A stretch of 64,000 bases of DNA, taken from Maritalea porphyrae. Its GTDB lineage: Bacteria; Pseudomonadota; Alphaproteobacteria; Rhizobiales; Devosiaceae. The notes beneath the pieces were generated by a model that saw only the letters and a program-made list of their open reading frames with translations, did no database searches and had not been told where the DNA came from. Each line of letters begins with the position of its first letter. Within the stretch, counting starts at the first letter, position 1. The stretch is taken from assembly GCF_030159895.1 (NCBI RefSeq), contig NZ_BSNI01000002.1, positions 870,039 to 934,038 of the forward strand. Reading direction: 5' to 3'. The position numbers and the translations under genes are program-made. Below, in pieces: positions 1 through 9,622 of the stretch.

Positions 1-1022
1 CCAATCTCAAACGGTTTGGCCGGCTGGTAATTGCCAATCACGTCCCCTGCGAGACAAGAGGGGCCACCCAACAAAAAGCTCTGCCCGTTTTGTTTTTCAC
101 CCAGCATTGCGGGTCGATAGGGGGCTTCAATAACGTCCGGCATGTGGCATGTCGCCGATATATCTGTGATTGCCAATTGTTTATCATTGGTCGTTAGGTC
201 GAGTATTTCACCAACCAATATGCCCGCGTCAATTGCACATGCTTCGCCGGGCTCTAGATAGACATCCACATCAAATTCGTTTCGAATATCTTTGATGAAG
301 CTGATCAACCCATCCCGATTATAGTCAGGCCGTGTGATGTGGTGTCCGCCGCCGAAATTGATCCATTTGAGGTTCTTCAAAAAGGGCTTGAGTTTGGGAA
401 GCACAGCAGCCCAGGTCCGTTCCAGCGGCTCAAAACCTTGCTCACACAAAGTGTGCATGTGTACGCCGTCGATCCCATCAAAATCAGACGCATTCAGTTG
501 GGATGCCGGTATGCCCAGCCGCGAACAGGGTGCACAAGGATCATACTTTTCGGTATGGCCCTCCGAATGTTCTGGGTTAACCCTCAATCCAATCGAGACA
601 TTTTGGTTTGCTGAGCGAGCATTTTCAACAATTGAAGCGAAACGATTTTTTTGTGCGACCGAGTTGAATATCAAGTGATCGCTCAGATTAATAATCTCAG
701 GTAGATCCTGTGCTTTGTAGCCGGCACAAAACGTTGTCAGCGATCCGCCGAAATGTTTGGCGGCCAATTGTGCTTCATGAAGACCCGAAGCACAGGTGCC
801 ATCCAAATATTTTTGTACCAGGGGCGCCAGAGCAAACATTGAAAACGCCTTTAGCGCCAATAAAACCTTGGCGCCAGACTGTTCTTTTACATCCGCCAAG
901 ATGGCGAGGTTGCGTTCTATGGCAACCTCGTCCACCACAAAACAGGGCGACGGCACAGAATAAAGGTCGAATTTTGCAAACTCGCCTTCATCGCCACTTT
1001 GCGGCAATCCCAAATCGCTCAT
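1..1022 (-). CDS. nspC: Carboxynorspermidine/carboxyspermidine decarboxylase (partial, C-terminus outside window)
   Basis: PLP-dependent fold-III decarboxylase that removes CO2 from carboxy(nor)spermidine to give (nor)spermidine in the cytoplasm. The minus-strand reading frame is open to base 1, so the C-terminus is missing. It starts at an ATG (MSDLGLP) 21 bases after the stop of the upstream dehydrogenase gene. The visible residues match the family: SPCFVVDE near the N-terminus, the PLP-lysine stretch LLALKAFS, the INFGGGHH glycine loop and the LEPGEA motif. It is the third gene of an arginine decarboxylase / carboxynorspermidine synthase / decarboxylase series, which fits its job. Whether the product is spermidine or norspermidine cannot be read from the sequence. 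Confidence 0.93.
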   Translation of the reverse strand, partial: MSDLGLPQSGDEGEFAKFDLYSVPSPCFVVDEVAIERNLAILADVKEQSGAKVLLALKAFSMFALAPLVQKYLDGTCASGLHEAQLAAKHFGGSLTTFCAGYKAQDLPEIINLSDHLIFNSVAQKNRFASIVENARSANQNVSIGLRVNPEHSEGHTEKYDPCAPCSRLGIPASQLNASDFDGIDGVHMHTLCEQGFEPLERTWAAVLPKLKPFLKNLKWINFGGGHHITRPDYNRDGLISFIKDIRNEFDVDVYLEPGEACAIDAGILVGEILDLTTNDKQLAITDISATCHMPDVIEAPYRPAMLGEKQNGQSFLLGGPSCLAGDVIGNYQPAKPFEI

Positions 1023-1043
1023 CGCCCAGCCTCTTCGTCTTGA

Positions 1044-2255
1044 TTAGAACTGAACTGGACCAGAAAGTTCTTTTACTTCCCAAGGCAAGCCGTGGCTGTT
1101 CAGCATGTCCATAAAGTCATCAGGATCAAGCTGTTCCATGTTCCACACGCCTGGTTCATTCCAATTGCCTTTAAGGAATTGCGCTGCGCCAATCATGGCT
1201 GGTACACCGGTTGTGTAGGCAACAGCTTGTGAACCGACCTCCGCATAGCATTCTTCATGGTCACAATTATTGTAGATGTAGAATGTTTTCTCGCCAGAAC
1301 CGTCTTTGGCTTGGCCGGTTGCGATATCACCGATACAGGTTTTGCCCTTAGTCAATTCACCCAAGTCGCTGGGGTCCGGCAGCACGGTCGCCAAGAACTG
1401 CAATGGAATGATTTCTTTGCCATCGTGTACAACTGGCTCAATTGATGTCATCCCAATATTTTGAAGAACGGTGACATGGTTGATATAGGCATCACCAAAT
1501 GTCATCCAGAACCGCGCGCGTTCAATCTCTGGGAAGTGCGTCTTAAGGCTCTCCAGTTCTTCGTGATACATCAAATACATGTTCTTCTCGCCCACTTCTG
1601 GAAAGTCGAAGCTGTATTTTGTTGTCATTGCAGGGGTTTCCACCCAGTCACCATTTTCCCAGTGGCGGGCAGGGGCCGTCACCTCACGGATGTTGATTTC
1701 CGGATTGAAGTTGGTCGCAAACGCTTTGCCGTTGTCACCGCCATTGCAGTCTAGAATGTCGATCTGACGGATCGTGTCTAGCTTGTGCTTCTTGAGCCAT
1801 GTTGCAAATACAGATGTCACGCCGGGGTCAAAGCCTGAGCCCAAAATTGCAGTTAGACCAGCTTCCTTGAACTTGTCCTGATAGGCCCATTGCCAGTGAT
1901 ACTCAAACTTGGCTTCATCTTCGGGCTCATAGTTTGCAGTATCAAGATAGTTTGCGCCCGCTTTCAGGCACGCATCCATGATTGCCAAATCCTGATAAGG
2001 CAACGCCAAATTCACCACCAACTCAGCACCGGTTTTTTTGATCAACTCCGCGGTTGCGTCAACGTCCATCGCATCAATTTCTGCAGTGTTGATATCGACG
2101 CCTGTGCGCTCTTTAACAGACTTGGCAATGTCGTCGCACTTAAATTTGCGGCGGCTGGCCAAAGTGATTTCGGTGAAGATATCTATATTCATCGCCATTT
2201 TGTGTACAGCGACTGATCCAACGCCCCCGGCGCCAATGACAAGTGTTTTGCCCAT
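1044..2255 (-). CDS. Carboxynorspermidine synthase (saccharopine dehydrogenase family)
   Basis: NADPH-dependent enzyme that condenses a diamine with aspartate semialdehyde and reduces the Schiff base to carboxy(nor)spermidine. The protein has about 403 residues and opens with a Rossmann motif (GAGGVGSVA). It carries the saccharopine-dehydrogenase-like body with LGSGFDPGVTS and VNLALPYQD. I chose the ATG at 2255, which has an AAGGGAAA ribosome site, rather than the TTG one codon earlier. It lies between speA, whose stop is 31 bases upstream, and nspC in one minus-strand operon. Together the three genes make spermidine without S-adenosylmethionine decarboxylase. Agmatine-to-putrescine enzymes are not in the window. 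Confidence 0.9.
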   Translation of the reverse strand: MGKTLVIGAGGVGSVAVHKMAMNIDIFTEITLASRRKFKCDDIAKSVKERTGVDINTAEIDAMDVDATAELIKKTGAELVVNLALPYQDLAIMDACLKAGANYLDTANYEPEDEAKFEYHWQWAYQDKFKEAGLTAILGSGFDPGVTSVFATWLKKHKLDTIRQIDILDCNGGDNGKAFATNFNPEINIREVTAPARHWENGDWVETPAMTTKYSFDFPEVGEKNMYLMYHEELESLKTHFPEIERARFWMTFGDAYINHVTVLQNIGMTSIEPVVHDGKEIIPLQFLATVLPDPSDLGELTKGKTCIGDIATGQAKDGSGEKTFYIYNNCDHEECYAEVGSQAVAYTTGVPAMIGAAQFLKGNWNEPGVWNMEQLDPDDFMDMLNSHGLPWEVKELSGPVQF

Positions 2256-2286
2256 CAAAGTTTCCCTTTTAGGTTGGGGTGAAAAT

Positions 2287-4173
2287 CTACTTTTCGAAGT
2301 AAGTGTAGCCAGAAAGGCTGTCTTTGTAAGCCTCGATCAAAACGCGGCGTTCAGAGATTGATAATTGCTTTTCGCTTACAGCCCGATCCACTCGTTTTCT
2401 GAATGTGGATAGACATGCCTGCGCTTCGTATTCGACATAGTCGAGTACTTCAGCAATCGTGTCGCCTTCAACCTCATGAATCAGGTCGAAATTGCCATCT
2501 TCACCAAGCGCCACGGTCACAACATTTGTATCACCAAACAGATTGTGCAAATCGCCAAGGGTTTCCTGGTACGCACCAACAAAGAAGACACCGATATAAT
2601 AAGCTTCATCTTCTGCCAAATCATGCACAGGCAACGTTTTAGAAATACCATCTGCTAAGACGAACCGATCAACCTTGCCGTCGGAATCGCAGGTGATATC
2701 CGAGAGCATAGCTTGTCGCGTTGGTGTTTCGTTCAAGCGCTGAAGCGGCATGATCGGGTGCAATTGGTCAATCGCCCACACATCAGGCAAAGACTGGAAC
2801 AGCGAAAAGTTGCCGTGGTAAATATCGGCAAAATGGCCAAGCTGCTCGTCGAGTTGTGGCGACGTTTCCGTGTCGACTGCCAGCTTTTTGAATTGCGCAA
2901 CAAGAAAACGGAAAACCGTCTCTGCTTGTGCCAACGACTTGATGTCCATGTTGCCACGACGGAACAAGGCGCGCATCTCGTCGCGATAATAAATCGCGTC
3001 GTTGACGCACTCCTGCAAGCGTTTCGTGGATAAATAGTCCTGAACGGCCAGCAAGTCCCTAATCAAATGGTGAGCGTCGCTATCAACCTCTGGCAATGTT
3101 GCACTGTCATAAAGTGTGGTGTCCAGAACATCGAAAATCAGCATCGATGACAAAGCCACAACACCGCGTCCGCTTTCGGTAACGATATTGGGATGTGCGA
3201 TTCCGGCTTCATCCATGGCGTATTTCACGGTTTCAACAATCGCTTCGCAATATTCTGGCAAACTATAGTTGATCGAGTTTTCGTTCGACTGTTTTTCACC
3301 CGTGTAATCAACGCCCAAGCCGCCGCCCAAATCAAGGAACTGCAATGGCATGCCGAGCGCTTTGAGCTCAGTGAAGAACCGACAGGCTTCATTCACGATC
3401 CGGCGTACATCAATAATGTCCGAGATTTGAGATCCCAAATGAGAGTGCTGCAAGATCAGACAATCGTCCATGCCTTCAGCTTTTAGCCGCTCAGCCACCG
3501 CAACAACATTATCTGTCGTCATGCCAAAGCTCGACCGGTCGCCCGAACTTTCAGCCCAATAGCCGGTGATCTTATGTGTTAGTTTAATCCGTACGCCAAG
3601 TCGTGGCTTTTCGCCCAAAGCCTTAGAAACGCGGATTACAAGGTCCAGCTCCTTAGGGCTTTCCAGAACTATGATGGTGTTGAAACCAATTTTGCATGAA
3701 AGGATGGCAAGGCGAATGAACTCCTCATCCTTCACACCATTACAAATCAACAAACTGTCTTTTGCCAGGTTTTGCGAAAGAGCAATGAGCAATTCGGGTT
3801 TGGATCCTACCTCCAGTCCATAACTGAATTGGCGACCGGTCTCCACAAGGCGTTCAACCACTTCTGCTTGCTGGTTGACTTTGATCGGGAACACGCCGCG
3901 GTATTGCCCTTCAAATTGGTAGTCAGAAATTGCTTTCGCGAACCCTTGATTGAGTTCAATCAGGCTATTCTGCAAAAACGAGTTTACGCGCAACAAAATT
4001 GGAGAGTTGATACCCCTCTCGCCCAAATCTTGCACGATTGATGGAATGCTGACCGGAGCAGCCTTGGGGTTCATGACATCAACCAGCCCGGCATCGCCAT
4101 TGGCTAGAACGGTCAGTATTTGGTGTCCCCAGCGATCAATGCCGTAGATCTCGGCACCTAACCTTGTTTCCAA
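2287..4173 (-). CDS. speA: Biosynthetic arginine decarboxylase
   Basis: Converts arginine to agmatine, the first step of putrescine formation. It is a large fold-III PLP enzyme of about 628 residues from the start chosen here; family members are about 630-660. Visible motifs are EIYGIDRWG at the N-terminus, FPIKVNQQ (PLP lysine), LGGGLGVDY and ESGRG. The frame stays open upstream to a TTG at 4269, but that TTG lies inside a TTGACA box that looks like the -35 element. I therefore start at the TTG at 4173, which has AGGAG 10 bases ahead; an ATG at 4224 without a clear ribosome site is the alternative. It heads the polyamine operon. Confidence 0.93.
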   Translation of the reverse strand: METRLGAEIYGIDRWGHQILTVLANGDAGLVDVMNPKAAPVSIPSIVQDLGERGINSPILLRVNSFLQNSLIELNQGFAKAISDYQFEGQYRGVFPIKVNQQAEVVERLVETGRQFSYGLEVGSKPELLIALSQNLAKDSLLICNGVKDEEFIRLAILSCKIGFNTIIVLESPKELDLVIRVSKALGEKPRLGVRIKLTHKITGYWAESSGDRSSFGMTTDNVVAVAERLKAEGMDDCLILQHSHLGSQISDIIDVRRIVNEACRFFTELKALGMPLQFLDLGGGLGVDYTGEKQSNENSINYSLPEYCEAIVETVKYAMDEAGIAHPNIVTESGRGVVALSSMLIFDVLDTTLYDSATLPEVDSDAHHLIRDLLAVQDYLSTKRLQECVNDAIYYRDEMRALFRRGNMDIKSLAQAETVFRFLVAQFKKLAVDTETSPQLDEQLGHFADIYHGNFSLFQSLPDVWAIDQLHPIMPLQRLNETPTRQAMLSDITCDSDGKVDRFVLADGISKTLPVHDLAEDEAYYIGVFFVGAYQETLGDLHNLFGDTNVVTVALGEDGNFDLIHEVEGDTIAEVLDYVEYEAQACLSTFRKRVDRAVSEKQLSISERRVLIEAYKDSLSGYTYFEK

Positions 4174-4242
4174 CTCGAATAATCTCCTGTTGCGCACCGC
4201 ACGATGCGGTGAGGTTGCCCACATGGGCACTTGTGATTGCCA

Positions 4243-4269
4243 AAAATAGACAAGTGGCGTGATTGTCAA
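4243..4269 (-). promoter_or_regulatory. Candidate sigma70 promoter of the polyamine operon
   Basis: Read on the minus strand, TTGACA (4269-4264) is followed after 15 bases by TATTTT (4248-4243). The spacer is short but both boxes are good. Transcription would begin near 4236, leaving a leader of about 60 bases before the TTG start of speA. Confidence 0.45.
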
Positions 4270-4409
4270 TGCAATTGTTGTGCTTTGTCCAGCGAATAGC
4301 GCAACGCTTCAATGCATGAATTGCAAAAAGGGTTTTCAATTGCCAATCTGCACCCTAATGTTTTGACCAACAAATCAACTATTTCAGAATCGAATTTGGG
4401 AGGTTTTTC

Positions 4410-5207
4410 ATGAAACTGACATCGCTTATCGCAGCATCTCTTGCTGCGCTCTTGGGGGTAACCAGCCCTGCAATTGCGTCTGATTTGCCGGATCTTGAAG
4501 GGCGCACAATTGTAGCTGTTACTGAAAATGCATATACGCCACTCAATTTTGTTGACCCGAAAACAGGCGAGGGCATTGGTTGGGAATATGATGCGTTCAA
4601 TGAAATTGCAAAACGCCTTAACGCCAAGGTAGATTGGCAGCTTTCAAGCTGGGACACAATGATCCAAGCGGTACGCGACGGCCAGTTTGATGTTGGAATG
4701 GATGGGATTACCATCACCGAAGAGCGGGCGACCCAAATTGACTTCTCAGAACCATATATGACATCGCAGCAGTTCTTACTTGTACGTGCTGATGAGGATC
4801 GTTTTTCAAATGCTGGCGAGTTTGCGCAAGACGCAGAATTGTTGGTTGGCGCGCAGCCTGGCACAACAAATTTCTATGTTGCAGTTTATAGCATGCTAGA
4901 CGGTGACGAAGCGAACCCACGCATCAAATTGTTTGAGACTTTCGGTGCAAGTGTGCAAGCGTTGAAAACCGGCGACGTTGACACAGTGTTGATGGATAGC
5001 ACCTCTGCCCAAGGATATATGGGCGCAAACCCCGGCGCATTCAAAGTTGTCGGTGATGCGTTGGGCACAGAAGATTTTGGATTTATCTTTACGCCAGGGT
5101 CAGACCTTGTTGAACCTATCAACGCAGCACTAAAGGCTATGCGTGAAGATGGCACACTCGAAAAACTGAACCAGAAGTGGTTCTTTGAGTATAAAGCTAG
5201 TCAGTAA
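4410..5207 (+). CDS. Polar amino-acid ABC transporter substrate-binding protein
   Basis: Periplasmic binding protein of the SBP_bac_3 type, 265 residues. A Sec signal peptide ([15 protein letters not shown]) ends near AIAS. The mature protein shows the family features: [15 protein letters not shown] at the start, [24 protein letters not shown] and a C-terminal LNQKWF helix. The ATG follows a GGGAGG ribosome site. A permease gene comes next after a hairpin, but no ATPase gene is adjacent, so the transporter must borrow an ATPase encoded elsewhere. Specificity cannot be told from sequence. Confidence 0.9.
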   Translation: MKLTSLIAASLAALLGVTSPAIASDLPDLEGRTIVAVTENAYTPLNFVDPKTGEGIGWEYDAFNEIAKRLNAKVDWQLSSWDTMIQAVRDGQFDVGMDGITITEERATQIDFSEPYMTSQQFLLVRADEDRFSNAGEFAQDAELLVGAQPGTTNFYVAVYSMLDGDEANPRIKLFETFGASVQALKTGDVDTVLMDSTSAQGYMGANPGAFKVVGDALGTEDFGFIFTPGSDLVEPINAALKAMREDGTLEKLNQKWFFEYKASQ

Positions 5208-5215
5208 ACCAGATT

Positions 5216-5246
5216 GTGCCCGCTATTATGGCGGGCACTTCTTTTT
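5216..5246 (+). terminator. Hairpin between binding-protein and permease genes (terminator/attenuator)
   Basis: Perfect 8-bp stem GTGCCCGC / GCGGGCAC (5216-5223, 5231-5238) with a 7-base loop, followed by TTCTTTTT. It lies 8 bases after the binding-protein stop and is expected to stop most transcripts there, or to protect the upstream mRNA, so that binding protein exceeds permease. Confidence 0.8.
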
Positions 5247-5269
5247 CAGTAAAAAGTGCCCATAAGTTG

Positions 5270-6100
5270 ATGTCCCCATCTGCCAAATCTGAAAACCGCG
5301 AGATTCCATTTTGGTTGCTGGCAGCGATCTTGGGGGCCACAATTGTGTTTTGGTTTTTGGTGGCCGATGAAGGCTATCAAACCATATTCACAGCCTTAAG
5401 CCGCGGATTAACGACAACGCTATATGTGACTATTGTTGCTTTCACCCTAAGTGTCTTGTTGGCAACTGTGGTCGTACTGGCACGTATCTCTCCGTCACGC
5501 GTTCTGCGCGAGGTTGCGACCTTTTATATCGAAATTGTGCGCGGCATCCCGATGCTGGTGCTGCTTTTCTATATAGCGTTTGTTGGTGCCCCTTGGTTTG
5601 TTGATGCTTTCAATTGGGCAATGGCTCCGCTTATTGAGGCAGGGCTTTTCGGCAAAATGACCGTGCGCGGTTTTGATTTTACTTGGCGTGCAATTATTGC
5701 GCTCACCATTTCCTATTCAGCCTTTATCGCAGAAATTTTCCGTGCAGGTATTCAAGCCGTTGACCGTGGGCAAGTCGAAGCCGCCAAAGCACTTGGGCTT
5801 TCGAGTTGGCACACTTTTCGGTTCATTGTTGCCCCGCAGGCATTTCGGCTGATCTTGCCTCCCATGGGCAACGAACTGATCGCAATGATTAAGGACAGCG
5901 CACTTGTTTCGGTGCTTGGCGTTCAGGATATCACCCAATTGGGCAAGGTTTATTCTGCATCAACATTTAAGTTTTTTGAAACCTACAATGTCGTTGCGTT
6001 TCTTTATCTTGTGATGACTATTTCACTCACCTTAGTTGTGCGTTGGTTGGAACGCCATATGGGACGTTCTTTGGGACAAAGCGGACGCGCGAAGCACTAG
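5270..6100 (+). CDS. Amino-acid ABC transporter permease (HisM/GlnP type)
   Basis: Inner-membrane permease of the His/Glu/Gln family with several membrane spans. The conserved cytoplasmic loop for the ATPase is present (EAAKALGLS, then PQAFRLILPPMGNE). The open frame reaches up to a GTG at 5216, but that codon is inside the hairpin stem. I chose the ATG at 5270 (MSPSAKSE), giving 276 residues; its ribosome site is weak. It partners with the binding protein just upstream. The ATPase subunit expected in this family is missing, and the next gene, a SulP carrier, is unrelated. Confidence 0.88.
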   Translation: MSPSAKSENREIPFWLLAAILGATIVFWFLVADEGYQTIFTALSRGLTTTLYVTIVAFTLSVLLATVVVLARISPSRVLREVATFYIEIVRGIPMLVLLFYIAFVGAPWFVDAFNWAMAPLIEAGLFGKMTVRGFDFTWRAIIALTISYSAFIAEIFRAGIQAVDRGQVEAAKALGLSSWHTFRFIVAPQAFRLILPPMGNELIAMIKDSALVSVLGVQDITQLGKVYSASTFKFFETYNVVAFLYLVMTISLTLVVRWLERHMGRSLGQSGRAKH

Positions 6101-6106
6101 AAGCAT

Positions 6107-7816
6107 GTGTGCTTGTCTTGCAAACGATATCAAACTGCGATAAACGCCTGGAGTTCAGGGGTTTCACGCAGGATTTTGCCTGCCAACAGATCAGCGAGTA
6201 TACTCATCTTGTTCAACCGATTTCTTGCCGCTTCCGCCGACGGTTTCGTCGCGCCATCACCTGCGCAACTGCGCATCGACATCTTAGCCGGATTAACAGT
6301 TGCCTTGGCCCTCGTGCCGGAGGCTGTCGCCTTTGCTTTTGTCGCAGGCGTACACCCACTTGTCGGTCTATATGCGGCATTCATCGTTGGTCTTATCACC
6401 GCGACAATTGGCGGGCGTCCAGGGATGATTTCAGGTGCTACTGGTGCGCTGGCCGTTGTCATGGTGTCTTTGGTGGCTCAACATGGTGTTGAGTATCTGT
6501 TTGCAACCGTCGTGTTGATGGGCATTATCCAAATCATTGTCGGCATAATGCGCTGGGGCAAGTTCATTCGAATGGTGCCGCACCCAGTAATGCTTGGGTT
6601 TGTGAACGGCCTCGCCATTGTGATTTTCTTAGCCCAGCTCAACCAGTTCCAAGTGCCAGGCTCTAGCCACGGCGGTGGCCATGGTGTTGCCAGCGGTGAA
6701 TGGATGACTGGCATGCCGCTATATTTGATGCTGCTACTCACGATCATAACTATGTGCATCATCCATTTTGGTGGCAAATATATCAAATTCGTTCCAGCGC
6801 CCTTGCTGGCTATCGGTACTGTTTCGGTTGCGGTGATCGCGCTCGGTCTTGATGTGCCGCGCGTTGGCGACTTGGCTTCAATCAAAGGCGGACTGCCGCA
6901 ATTCCATATTCCAATGGTTCCGTTCACGCTGGAAACGCTACAAATTATTTTGCCTTATGCGGTAATCCTAGCAGCGATTGGACTTATCGAGTCTTTGCTG
7001 ACCCTCAACCTGGTTGCCGAAATCACCGAAACAAAAGGCGGCGCTTCGCAAGAAAGCATCGCTCAAGGTTTGGCAAACCTAGTCACCGGCTTTTTCGGCG
7101 GCATGGGCGGTTGCGCCATGATCGGTCAATCAATGATCAATGTTAAGTCTGGCGGTCGCACGCGATGGTCTGGCATTTCAGCCGCAATTTTCTTGCTCAT
7201 CTTTATCCTGTTTGCCTCGCAGTGGATTGAAATGATCCCCTTGGCGGCGCTGGTTGGCGTGATGTTCATGGTGGTGATTGGTACTTTTGCTTGGCGTTCA
7301 ATCCAGATCATGATGCGAATTCCACGCGCAGATGCATTTGTTATCGTGCTCGTAACCGTTGTTACTGTGGCGACCGATCTCGCGACCGCTGTGGTTGTAG
7401 GTGTGATCGTATCGGCATTGGTCTATGCTTGGAATGCTTCCACCCGTATGCACGCCAACACGCCTGGCTACCATGAAGGTGACAAAGAAAAGATCTACAA
7501 GCTGGAAGGGCCTTTGTTCTTTGGCTCGATTGAAAGCTTTATGGCCTTATTCGATCCAAAAGAAGATCCTGAAACAGTGATAATCGACTTTGCAGGTTCC
7601 CGCGTGGTGGATCACTCTGGTCTACAAGCAATTGAAGCACTTGCCGCCAAATATGAAGCAAACGGTACAAAGCTGAAGTTGCGGCACTTGTCCAATGACT
7701 GCAAAACGCTGTTGAAAAAGGCTGGGCAACTGGTTGAACCCGCCGAAGATGATCCTGAATACGCTGTTGCGACAGACTACGATCTGCAAACTGGTCGTCT
7801 TGACGCTGGCCATTAG
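6107..7816 (+). CDS. SulP-family anion transporter with C-terminal STAS domain
   Basis: Membrane carrier of the SLC26/SulP family, moving an inorganic anion such as sulfate or bicarbonate; the substrate is not deducible. The transmembrane core begins at [15 protein letters not shown] (about residue 57) and continues through many hydrophobic spans to about residue 440. A cytoplasmic STAS domain follows, with the typical [13 protein letters not shown]. The GTG at 6107 gives 569 residues, but the first 45 or so residues are atypical, so a downstream TTG may be the real start. It begins 6 bases after the amino-acid permease, so cotranscription is possible. Confidence 0.88.
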   Translation: MCLSCKRYQTAINAWSSGVSRRILPANRSASILILFNRFLAASADGFVAPSPAQLRIDILAGLTVALALVPEAVAFAFVAGVHPLVGLYAAFIVGLITATIGGRPGMISGATGALAVVMVSLVAQHGVEYLFATVVLMGIIQIIVGIMRWGKFIRMVPHPVMLGFVNGLAIVIFLAQLNQFQVPGSSHGGGHGVASGEWMTGMPLYLMLLLTIITMCIIHFGGKYIKFVPAPLLAIGTVSVAVIALGLDVPRVGDLASIKGGLPQFHIPMVPFTLETLQIILPYAVILAAIGLIESLLTLNLVAEITETKGGASQESIAQGLANLVTGFFGGMGGCAMIGQSMINVKSGGRTRWSGISAAIFLLIFILFASQWIEMIPLAALVGVMFMVVIGTFAWRSIQIMMRIPRADAFVIVLVTVVTVATDLATAVVVGVIVSALVYAWNASTRMHANTPGYHEGDKEKIYKLEGPLFFGSIESFMALFDPKEDPETVIIDFAGSRVVDHSGLQAIEALAAKYEANGTKLKLRHLSNDCKTLLKKAGQLVEPAEDDPEYAVATDYDLQTGRLDAGH

Positions 7817-7836
7817 GCGAACAAACTACATGCAAA

Positions 7837-7869
7837 GCTAAATGGCTTTTGATTTAAAAGCCATTTAGC
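7837..7869 (+). terminator. Long perfect hairpin after the SulP gene
   Basis: A 14-bp perfect inverted repeat (GCTAAATGGCTTTT / AAAAGCCATTTAGC) with a 5-base loop, 21 bases after the SulP stop. No T-run follows, so factor-independent termination would rely on the U-rich part of the stem. It may instead stabilise the transcript end. Confidence 0.5.
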
Positions 7870-7946
7870 CACTTCATCACAATAAAATTCAATTTGTGCA
7901 TACTCGTCCCAAGGATCAGCTTTGGGGGCAGAGTAGGTATGTAGAA

Positions 7947-8147
7947 ATGCACGAACTGATAAGGTTCCTAAATGTTCACATTGTCGAACTGCTGTTTATG
8001 ACCGCCGCGGGCTTGCTCGCATACGGCATTGCCAGGTTTGCATCTGCAGGTTGGCAGTTTGCTCTTTTGTTTTCCATTGCCCCATGTATCGTTTTTCTGA
8101 TGCACGAAAAGCGCATTTTAGCCGACCTTTCTAGGCTGCTTTTTTAA
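7947..8147 (+). CDS. Small hypothetical membrane protein
   Basis: A 66-residue reading frame from the ATG at 7947 (MHELIRFLN). It contains two likely membrane segments, around residues 13-30 (ELLFMTAAGLLAYGI) and 38-51 (FALLFSIAPCIVFL), and a basic C-terminus. The frame extends upstream to 7896, but that part is hydrophilic and lacks a ribosome site. No family recognised. It stands alone between the SulP hairpin and the peroxiredoxin gene. Confidence 0.4.
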   Translation: MHELIRFLNVHIVELLFMTAAGLLAYGIARFASAGWQFALLFSIAPCIVFLMHEKRILADLSRLLF

Positions 8148-8292
8148 CGATTGTCGCAAATCGCTAAATCCAAAGAATGGGCTTTTGCACTTAACTCATA
8201 ATTGGCAAAAATATTCCGCTTTCGGGGCGTTTTCTTTTGCTATTAAGCAGCACATATTAATCTCAATACTAAAACAGATAAGGGATAACACC

Positions 8293-8928
8293 ATGGGATT
8301 GCTAATCGGCGACGAAGCCCCTAATTTTGAAGCAGACACAACAGAAGGCCACATCAACTTTCACGACTATATCGATGGAAGCTGGGCTGTTTTGTTCTCA
8401 CATCCGAAAAACTTCACGCCTGTTTGCACAACAGAACTAGGCTACACTGCGAAGCTAAAACCAGAGTTTGAAAAACGCGGCGTGAAAGTGCTTGGCTTGT
8501 CAGTTGATCCGATTGAGGATCACAAGGCTTGGGTTGGCGATATTGAGGAAACACAAGGTACGGCCCTCAATTTCCCACTGATCGCAGATCCAGACAAAAA
8601 GGTGGCCAACCTTTATTCGATGATCCATCCGTCTGCCGACAACACGCTAACTGTTCGCTCGGTATTCGTGGTTGGGCCAGACAAGAAGATCAAACTCAAA
8701 ATCGAATATCCTGCATCGACCGGTCGTAACTTTGATGAGGTGCTGCGTGTAATCGATTCACTGCAGCTCACGGCAAACCATCAAGTGGCAACACCTGTGA
8801 ACTGGAGAGACGGCGAAGACGTGATCATCGTGCCAGCGCTTTCTAACGAAGATGCAGCGAAAAAATTCCCAGAAGGCTGGAACGAAGTGAAGCCATATCT
8901 ACGTGTGGTGAAGCAGCCAACTGCCTAA
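8293..8928 (+). CDS. 1-Cys peroxiredoxin (Prx6 type)
   Basis: Thiol peroxidase that reduces hydrogen peroxide and alkyl hydroperoxides in the cytoplasm. It has 211 residues from the ATG at 8293, which has an AAGGGAT ribosome site; the longer frame from 8185 has no support. The peroxidatic cysteine is Cys45 in FTPVCTTE. The C-terminal extension typical of Prx6 proteins (VNWRDGEDVIIVP, then GWNEVKPYLR) is present and contains no cysteine, so this is a 1-Cys enzyme. It is monocistronic and ends in a strong terminator. The MsrA gene nearby on the other strand gives an oxidative-damage context. Confidence 0.95.
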   Translation: MGLLIGDEAPNFEADTTEGHINFHDYIDGSWAVLFSHPKNFTPVCTTELGYTAKLKPEFEKRGVKVLGLSVDPIEDHKAWVGDIEETQGTALNFPLIADPDKKVANLYSMIHPSADNTLTVRSVFVVGPDKKIKLKIEYPASTGRNFDEVLRVIDSLQLTANHQVATPVNWRDGEDVIIVPALSNEDAAKKFPEGWNEVKPYLRVVKQPTA

Positions 8929-8947
8929 GTTTTGATACAAGATGACT

Positions 8948-8978
8948 AAAAAGGGCGACACAAAGTGTCGCCCTTTTT
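8948..8978. terminator. Bidirectional intrinsic terminator
   Basis: Perfect 14-bp inverted repeat (8948-8961 and 8965-8978) with a 3-base loop. The A-run on one side and T-run on the other serve both the plus-strand peroxiredoxin gene and the minus-strand lipoprotein gene, whose stop begins at 8980. Confidence 0.92.
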
Positions 8979-8979
8979 G

Positions 8980-9552
8980 TTAGAGGCTCGAAAGTCTTTT
9001 TTGTTCTTCTAATAGCACTTGCCGCAACTCCGCATCTTCACGTGCTCGTGTGCTGAATTTCAATGAAAGCTGCGAGTTTAGTGAGCGAATTTGGCGCGCA
9101 ATCTGATCGCGCTCGGCCTGAGTAGTGTTTGGATCAGCTAGTTTTTCCGTTAGTGCAACAACTTCATCTTGGATTGCTACAATTTCGCGGTCGATTGTAT
9201 AAACGTCGTTTGCTTCACGATATATCCGCAAGAAGCTGATGCCATTCTCACCGGTGCAAACATTGTTATATGCGCGTCCAGCGAGTCCAATTTTCGCAGC
9301 ATTGTTGGGGGTGCAATAAGCTTTCAGTCCAGCTTGATAACCTTTATTGTAAAGCGCTCGGTCAACAGTAACGCCATGCTTTGAACACGCTTCATTGTGT
9401 TCTGCAATACGTGTAGATGGGTAGCCAGCACGACCGTCCAGTTCACCGACACTTTGCCAATCACCAGTCTGGCACTGTGCCTTGCTAAGTGTGGCGCAAC
9501 CCGCCAACAAGCCAAGCAACAAGACTGAAACAAATAATATCAGAACACGCAT
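8980..9552 (-). CDS. DUF2799 family lipoprotein
   Basis: Predicted lipoprotein of 190 residues. From the ATG at 9552, with AAGGAG 6 bases ahead, the protein has a hydrophobic leader ending in the lipobox LLAGC (Cys19). The mature part matches the DUF2799 pattern: CQTGDWQSVGELDGRAGY, then EACSKHGV and YNKGYQAGLKAYC. The C-terminal half (about residues 120-180) is charged and heptad-like, probably a coiled coil. Function is unknown. It is separated from the next gene upstream by about 70 bases. Confidence 0.85.
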   Translation of the reverse strand: MRVLILFVSVLLLGLLAGCATLSKAQCQTGDWQSVGELDGRAGYPSTRIAEHNEACSKHGVTVDRALYNKGYQAGLKAYCTPNNAAKIGLAGRAYNNVCTGENGISFLRIYREANDVYTIDREIVAIQDEVVALTEKLADPNTTQAERDQIARQIRSLNSQLSLKFSTRAREDAELRQVLLEEQKRLSSL

Positions 9553-9622
9553 CCAACGCTCCTTAAGAACCAATTGAGGCTATTAGTGCAAATGAACACG
9601 CCTGGCGCAAGCTGATTTAGCG

